Part shown: positions 57,931 through 64,000 of the stretch, one piece after another
Layout: every line of letters starts with the position of its first letter
How positions within the stretch are numbered: the stretch's first letter is position 1
From: Eretmocerus hayati
Taxonomy: Eukaryota > Arthropoda > Insecta > Hymenoptera > Aphelinidae
Assembly: GCA_029851415.1 (NCBI GenBank)
Contig: CM056741.1
Coordinates: 71,848,282-71,912,281, forward strand
DNA length: 64,000 nucleotides
Direction of reading: 5' to 3'
The notes under the pieces: model-generated
Databases searched by the model: none
The model's input: the letters and a program-made list of their open reading frames with translations, nothing else
What the model was told of the DNA's origin: nothing
Translations under genes and position numbers: made by a program

Positions 57931-60147
57931 AATTCATTGCAAGCAGAGAGTACTGCCAGAAATTACGAGTGTAACAAAGTGTAACTTTCCAATTCTTTTC
58001 AAGCCATTGTATTTTCTTTACTTTTCGTGTTGTTGATGTTCAGATGGATTCTTACTATTGAGGATTCGTGTTGATGAATCTTTTGGGTGTCACGTGGGTA
58101 GCTACTCCATCAGCATCAACGACCCGCATGAGCTTGGTCTTATACATCGGATAAATTGAAATGTACTCTCAAGATACAATGATATCTTGTGACTTAAGGT
58201 CGACGCTGAGAATCAAATTTCTTGCAAAATAGAGTGTAAGATATTCTGGAAAAGATACATCCAAAACGTCGACAAGTTCAACATGTGCCCTACCCACAAT
58301 TTTCAGCAATGCCTCAATTGTATTTTTAGTCATCGGGTGAAACGTAAACATGAGTAGCATTTTCGAGTCGGGCTGTTGATATCAACCGTACTCCTCCGAG
58401 ATCAAGTCAAGAATCATTGACTATTCAATCTTATTCCATCCCATAGATTTTGATACGAGCTTTAGAATGAACTGAGGATCAATGGATGAAAAGAAGGTTC
58501 AGATATACTCAAGTGAGATCGACAGATTTATTTAACCGAATCCAGTGCGCGGTTCCCACGGAGTTTTTCGGCTAATATACTGTAAAAGAAAGTAGTCGTT
58601 GAAAGCATCACTTTGCCAGAGTCTGACGCTTTCAAACTCTGGCCGAGTACCATTTTCACTAACTATCTGCGTAAGTAAACATTTTTGGGAGAATCTGGGA
58701 GAATCACGATTGGACCGAAATTGGTCGAGCTTACCCAGCTATATTGTTCTAAGAGACAGTTTGAATGTTTTTTTTTCTTTTTCACCAGAGACACTGATTT
58801 CATCAAGGATTTTATCCACATGTGACCTGTCAGCCAAACACTGAATCGAACGGAATTTTTAAATGTGTTGCCATATTGAGAATTGGCACATGCTCATTTT
58901 TCAAATTTTTCGAGGACACACCACCCTGAATTTAATCGTGTATCACATAATATATCTATATCAGAGCGCAAGGTGCTGATAAAATTGCGTACGCTTGCCG
59001 GAAATGAATGCGGGCCTCACGGATGTGGAGATTCTTTATGGTTATGTTGCCGCCAGCACCTATGTCTCAGCTCTGCGTTACCTCCGACCTCTCGATCTTC
59101 GGATTAAGATGTTCAAGTTCTCAAAGATTCTGATCGTAATTTTCAATGTGCTTGTTATAAGATTAAGAAGCTTTTCGAAGCAGATTATGAGTGCATAAAG
59201 ACATCTTTAATTGGAAATAATTATTCCCGACAAAATAATTCAGAAACATTTTGACTTTGAAATGCTTCGTGTATCAAGGACACGGTCACCGTGCATGGCG
59301 AGCATGGAACTTGAAAAGACATCTCACACGAAACTAGGTACGATGATTCGAAGTTCCATACGAATTGTCGAATCATTGTTATTGCCCAATTTGTATTTGA
59401 CACTCCGTTTCTCTGCCCAAATCGCAAGACATTCGAATGAAAATGTGAAGAGCTTGATCGCGGGAAACTCCTAACCTATAATGTATGTCGGTAGTTCCGC
59501 GGAAACTTCGATATTTGGGGGTCGATAATGTGCCAGCGCTAAATCTGACTTCCGAAGTTTTTAAGATGTATTTTTCGACTTTTTGAAACATATCAAGCAT
59601 TAATAAACTCGCGCACGAATGTAAATTTTCCCACTCATTAGTACCATAAGGATGACATGGAGAGACGCGGTAGCGTCACACGGACCTGACATTTTGAAGC
59701 AACACACGGACCTGACATTCCGCCACCAAAATTGATCTCACGGCCAAACGGTTTCAGCTACAGCCTTGGGGTCTTGGAATTTTGATTCGACCATCAGATA
59801 CTTCGGAAAAAAGTGACTAGGACCTGTGGAGTCTCGCGTTCAAGGGTCGCACTAATACCACACGGAACTGACCAAAAAAATTGAGCAAAACTAGATTTTC
59901 GCGGAAAAGTACTCGCCAAAGTGTGAAAATCCATTTTGTTCCAATACTTTGAAACATGAAAGAGTTACGTCTCACGATGAACTTTGAAAAATAATTGGAG
60001 CGAAAAGGCCTGGAATGAGACAAATTCATTTTTATTGAAGAAAACTGAGCGAATAAAATTTTAGGCAAAACTGCGCCACGAAACGTATACATATATGTGC
60101 TCATGAACGTACACACATAGAGTGGTCTTTGGGCCCTGATAGCAGAT
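57931..60147. other. No identifiable gene
   Basis: Several 60-90 codon frames occur on both strands (58,169-58,360 -, 58,995-59,198 +, 59,211-59,474 +). A - strand stretch at 58,510-58,860 is open apart from one stop. None is recognisable. ACACGGACCTGACATT occurs twice near 59,680 and 59,705, and again near 60,900 as a variant. Confidence 0.35.
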
Positions 60148-60770
60148 AAGTGATCCTGGCGTCGAAATTGTTAGCTACAGGAATTCCAAAAAGAGGGATC
60201 GATACTTCAAAAACTCCTCCATACAAATCCGCGCTGAGAAAACTTCTCCAGCCTCCAATTTTCCAAGATTATTGATAAACATGCTGGAACCAAGCACCCC
60301 AGTACGCCTCTTCTACTGCACGTGGAGAAAATACCCGTCTCCTTGGAAATCTCTTGCTTCCCACTAGTTTTTCCACACTCGGGATTGTTGTCCATAAGCA
60401 TGAAAGTCCAAATCATATGCTGTCTTACACAACGTCCATGCGTAACTTACGCAAGACAGCTGGTGATCTGGACTTTCATGCTTATGGACGACAATTCCCA
60501 GTGTGGAAAAACTAATAGAAAGCAAGAGATTTCCGAGGATACGGGTATTTTCTTTTTTCAACACAAGTATTCCTATACCGCGAACATGACTCCACGTGCA
60601 GTAGAAGGGACGTACTGGAGTGCTTGGTTTCAGCATGTTTATCAATAATCTTGGAAAATTGGAGGCTGGAGGAGTTTTTGTCAGCGCGGATTTGTATGGA
60701 GGAGTTTTTGAAGTATCGATCCCTCTTTTTGGAATTCCTGTAGCTGACAATTTCGGTGCCAAGATCACTT
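60148..60770. mobile_element. 0.62-kb foldback element
   Basis: Ends AAGTGATCCTGGCGTCG and complement. The arms share AGGGATCGATACTTCAAAAACTCC, GGAAAATTGGAGGCTGGAG and CCATAAGCATGAAAGTCC to a centre near 60,440 (CGTAACTTACG). Over 85% pairing by eye indicates a young element. Confidence 0.85.
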
Positions 60771-61106
60771 GAGACCTGATAGCAGTGGCACTTGGTGCTT
60801 GATAGCATTATATTTGATGTATCTTCCCGCCCGAATCTCAAACGAGCCCCACCGCGACGTTTCACACTCACAAAAGCCGAAAGGTGGAAAAACCACATGA
60901 CACGGACCTCACATTTTGATTCCTCTTTTGATGATAATATTTTTGGGTAGCATTGAATAAAAAAACTAACGACTGCGCCAGAAAAAGCATCGAAAAATAC
61001 ATCGATAATGATCTTTGGGATTTTCCTTCAAGTATTTCAAAGCTCCGTACAAGCAGGCACACGTTAATTCAAGGTTTCCACAGAACTACTCATGTACGTT
61101 TTCGAT

Positions 61107-61232
61107 CCCATTTTCTCCGATTCTCTTGCGATTGAGGCTAAACGACGAGTACACGAATTCAAGTTAGATTATAGCAAATATTTGTGCACTCGTCGTTAAG
61201 CCTCAATCGCAAGAGAATCGGAGGGAAATGGG
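61107..61232. repeat. 126-bp near-perfect palindrome
   Basis: CTCCGATTCTCTTGCGATTGAGGCT and its complement flank AACGACGAGTRCACGAAT arms and a short AT-rich loop near 61,170. Confidence 0.85.
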
Positions 61233-61320
61233 AATGGTTTTCAGCGTGCATGGTAACCGCATCGACTGTCGGAGTCTCGCGCAAAACGGGGTTACAATTC
61301 AGGCGATGGTTTCTACACCA

Positions 61321-61580
61321 ATTGAGACGGGGGTAGTCGCAAATGACTCGGGATTCCCTGTAGGGAAGAGCCTCTGATGGTACGATCGATGAAGATAAAC
61401 GTGTCTACTTCCTATAAATCGATCTACGGTGCAAGGTCGAGCTCTTTGAGAATCAGAACCGGAATGATCTCGCGATTCTTCGATTCCTGCTCAAGAATGA
61501 GAGACGTTTACCCTCACAGATTGTACCAGAGACACATTCCTGAAGCAATTCCGAGCCATTTGCGACCACCCCGTCTCAAC
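61321..61580. mobile_element. 0.26-kb foldback element
   Basis: ATTGAGACGGGGGTAGTCGCAAATGACTCGG pairs with the complement ending GTCTCAACTGAT. The inner part (GATAAACGTG versus TAAACGTCTC) pairs less well. Confidence 0.7.
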
Positions 61581-61640
61581 TGATAGAAAAACGATGAAAC
61601 TGTATATAACTCCGTTTTTGCCGCGAGACCCTGACACGGC

Positions 61641-62058
61641 CTCAAAGGCACTCCGCAACCTCAAAACGGTGTCCGTGGCGCCGTCTTGCGGCCAAATTGA
61701 TTGATTGTGATATCAAATCAACCAAACAATGGAGATCGGAGAGCGTTGTTCTCCCACGTGCAGGTGATTTTTCTGCAAATTTTAGAAAAACGTTTCATCA
61801 AGATCGGTGCACAATTGAGCTCATGAAGTTGTGGCAACGTATCTCACGGTTTTAAAAAATTTCGCCACAACTTCATGAGCTCAATTTCGCACCGATCTTG
61901 ATGGAACTTTTTTTTAAATTTGCAGAAAAATTATCCACGCGTGGGAAAGCAACGCTCTCCGATCTCTATTATTTGGCTCATTCTATATTTACAATAAAAG
62001 AATTTGGCCGCAAGATGGCACCACGGACACTGTTTTAAGGCTGCGGAGTGCCTTTGAG
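61641..62058. mobile_element. 0.42-kb foldback element
   Basis: CTCAAAGGCACTCCGCAACC...GGCGCCGTCTTGCGGCCAAATT pairs with AATTTGGCCGCAAGATGGC...GGCTGCGGAGTGCCTTTGAG. The inner arms (GATCGGAGAGCGTTGTT; CAACTTCATGAGCTCAATT) pair almost completely around a centre near 61,850. Confidence 0.85.
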
Positions 62059-63690
62059 AATGATTCTAGAATAAGAGTATGAACAATCTATTCTGTACGC
62101 ACCTTTTAGCTTGGTCCAGATTCACGGCTACATTCGTCGAAGAGATCCACCGATCCGAAATTTATTTCTGTTTGAAATTAATCTACTTCAAACACCGAAA
62201 TGTATTATACTTAAGTCACTAAAAATGTGAGTGTTATGGCAAAGGAGAATCTTAAGTCATAGTTCTACAGAATCTGAACCAAAGAAAGGAACATCGTGAT
62301 GTTAAACACTGACGTGCAAAAGTGCGTGAATTTTCTAATGTGTTACAATCAAATACATCAAGTGTAGTCGTGTGAGACAAGCTCTACCCCACGTTCTTAA
62401 TCATAACTTAAAACCCATATCATATCAGATGAAGAGTGAACCACACCGAATCAGCTCTCAACTTGGCAGAATGAGCAAAAATTAGAGAACACATTATATG
62501 GGGGGAAAGCGGCAGGAAGGAAAAGTCTGACATTAGTAAGATTTGCATTTTCATCCGAATCTCCTTACTACTTTCAAGTTAAAAATTTTGGAATACTGAT
62601 CAGTATACAAATGTATCTCGAGATTCAAGTGACAAAAGATATGGTCGAATGCGGAAAAAACGAATAGGTGAATTTTTCACGAAGATAGTGATGTATTACG
62701 TAATGATGCGAAATTGACCATTATAGAGGCACACTGATTGCCATGTTTGAGACTCGAGTAGCTTGATCAACAAGTGGTTGATAATTTCACAGTTGATTTT
62801 TCTAATCCCCAGACGTCAAAGTACCGATTCTGCGATCAACTAAGCTGTGAGCAAATACACACTTCGGCTATATATTGGTACCTTTCGATGAAAAAAGAAG
62901 AGACTCAAGACTCCACAGATCTCACTACGTTTTGCGAATAATATTGTATGGAGAATCAATTTAGCTGTGGGATAAGTATTACTTAAACTATATTTCATAC
63001 ATCCGCCCCTTTTTTCAATAGAATAATCAACAGCCGGTCTACGAGTCTCTGTACTGACCCTGTGTAGTTCACTCAAAGGAAAACTAATAAATAGACCGAA
63101 TGCACGCTTGCATACTTTATTAACAAATACAAGTTTACAAGTTTTGCTCAATCACACAATTAATTCTTCTTGACTTGGCACAGTCTTGCATCCTTTCTAC
63201 CAGTGAGGCAGTTATATTTACAAATAAGCTTATAAAAAGTTTGTCAACAATCTTGTATTCGAACCATTCTATACATGTGTACATAATCGAATAGAGTTTA
63301 TTCTTTTTGATCTTGAAGTCAAAGAGAATTGTTCCATCACTTTCCTAGTCTCACGATTCTTATATAAGAAAATAACAAGAAGGCCAATCTTTTTGTAGAC
63401 ATCAAACGAAGATGTATAAATAATACGAAAAATTGCGAGCCTTGCTACGTTGAGCGTTTAAATTTCCATCGAATAATAATCCAATCTAAAGTGATGATAT
63501 TAGATCATTTGCCCAGACTATGTTGAACTCATTTCAAGATTTTCAGATTCCGTTCATATGACGTTAATACTGCAAGAGAGGTCTACTGCGTAAAGACTCT
63601 TAAATTCAATATAGCTCATTCATTCCATAAAACTTTTCACATCTATGTTCGATTCGAGTGGGATGTATATGTTACGTACCAAACCCGAAA
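62059..63690. other. No identifiable gene
   Basis: AT-rich sequence with short unrecognised frames; nothing notable seen. Confidence 0.45.
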
Positions 63691-63835
63691 TCGTACACTT
63701 CGCGAACGGTACAGCCGATTCTGTACCATTCGCGAATGGTACACCACCATTTGTACCGAGCCCGATATTCCGGGTTCGGTACAGCAGAGTCTTGTACCAT
63801 TCGCGAACTGTACAGCCACCTTGTACCGAGCTCGA
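63691..63835. repeat. Cluster of short palindromes around CGCGAA
   Basis: TTCGCGAACGGTACAG, the perfect 20-bp palindrome GTACCATTCGCGAATGGTAC (63,723-63,742), the imperfect palindrome GTACCGA...TCGGTAC (63,753-63,782) and GTACCATTCGCGAACTGTAC (from about 63,796) lie within 145 bp. The design resembles the TTCGCGTACGCGAA modules but uses a different core. Confidence 0.75.
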
Positions 63836-64000
63836 TTTCGAATCGCGCCATATGGCTCGGATCGTGTTTACAAATGAGAATTGTCTATAAATGATGATTA
63901 GCAAAATGATATGTATTGACGAGTTCAACCAAGTACAGGTAACGATCGAGCTTGCACAATGTATCCCGATAATACTTTTCGTGATGAGTTCAACTCAAAA

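Noticed and set aside
60364..60898. Overlapping 108-134 codon frames on both strands
   Set aside because: They lie in the arms and loop of the 60,148-60,770 palindrome and translate the same sequence inverted.

Overview
The window looks like insect nuclear DNA, most likely from a large, repeat-rich genome. A parasitoid-type hymenopteran is plausible but not proven. It is mostly AT-rich, introns are spliced at GT-AG, and two non-LTR retrotransposon lineages are present, one nearly intact and one decayed. The only host gene I can assemble with confidence is a classical odorant-binding protein (OBP) in five exons on the + strand at 49,861-54,627. It has a signal peptide, six cysteines with family spacing, consistent intron phases and a TATA box.

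Layout. 0.3-2.4 kb is an inverted-repeat (foldback) element with two smaller transposons nested near its centre. 4.6-5.9 kb and 7.4-8.0 kb are GC/CpG-rich stretches that may be promoters or untranslated exons of unidentified genes. 8.2-9.0 kb holds two palindromic elements. 11.5-12.9 kb is a degenerate array of about 290-bp units, followed by an RTE-like reverse transcriptase fossil. 13.8-21.0 kb is a 162/163-bp satellite with a 325-bp dimer order, split by two large foldback elements and flanked by inverted arms. 21.2-26.2 kb is a roughly 250-bp tandem array that switches orientation around a palindrome. 27.0-33.4 kb is dominated by palindromic repeats, including modules built on the 14-bp palindrome TTCGCGTACGCGAA. 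34.6-36.6 kb has a second copy of the tRNA-bearing TA-target element, another foldback and a strand-switching minisatellite.

38.4-44.0 kb is an almost complete R1/TRAS-like non-LTR retrotransposon on the - strand, with a poly(A) tail and a 13-bp target duplication. It lies next to a 5'-truncated I-type element with RNase H (44.2-48.5 kb), which was itself invaded by two inverted-repeat elements. The OBP gene follows; its last intron carries another inverted-repeat element. 55.4-63.8 kb contains a further twin-palindrome copy and a run of palindromes, with no convincing gene.

The most unusual feature is the density and nesting of inverted-repeat elements. More than twenty occur here. Several are bounded by target duplications, some consist of two adjacent hairpins with shared ends (ATATTACGC-like), and two families carry tRNA-like modules with A- and B-box sequences. 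Retrotransposons supply the coding capacity for movement; no transposase for the inverted-repeat elements is visible.
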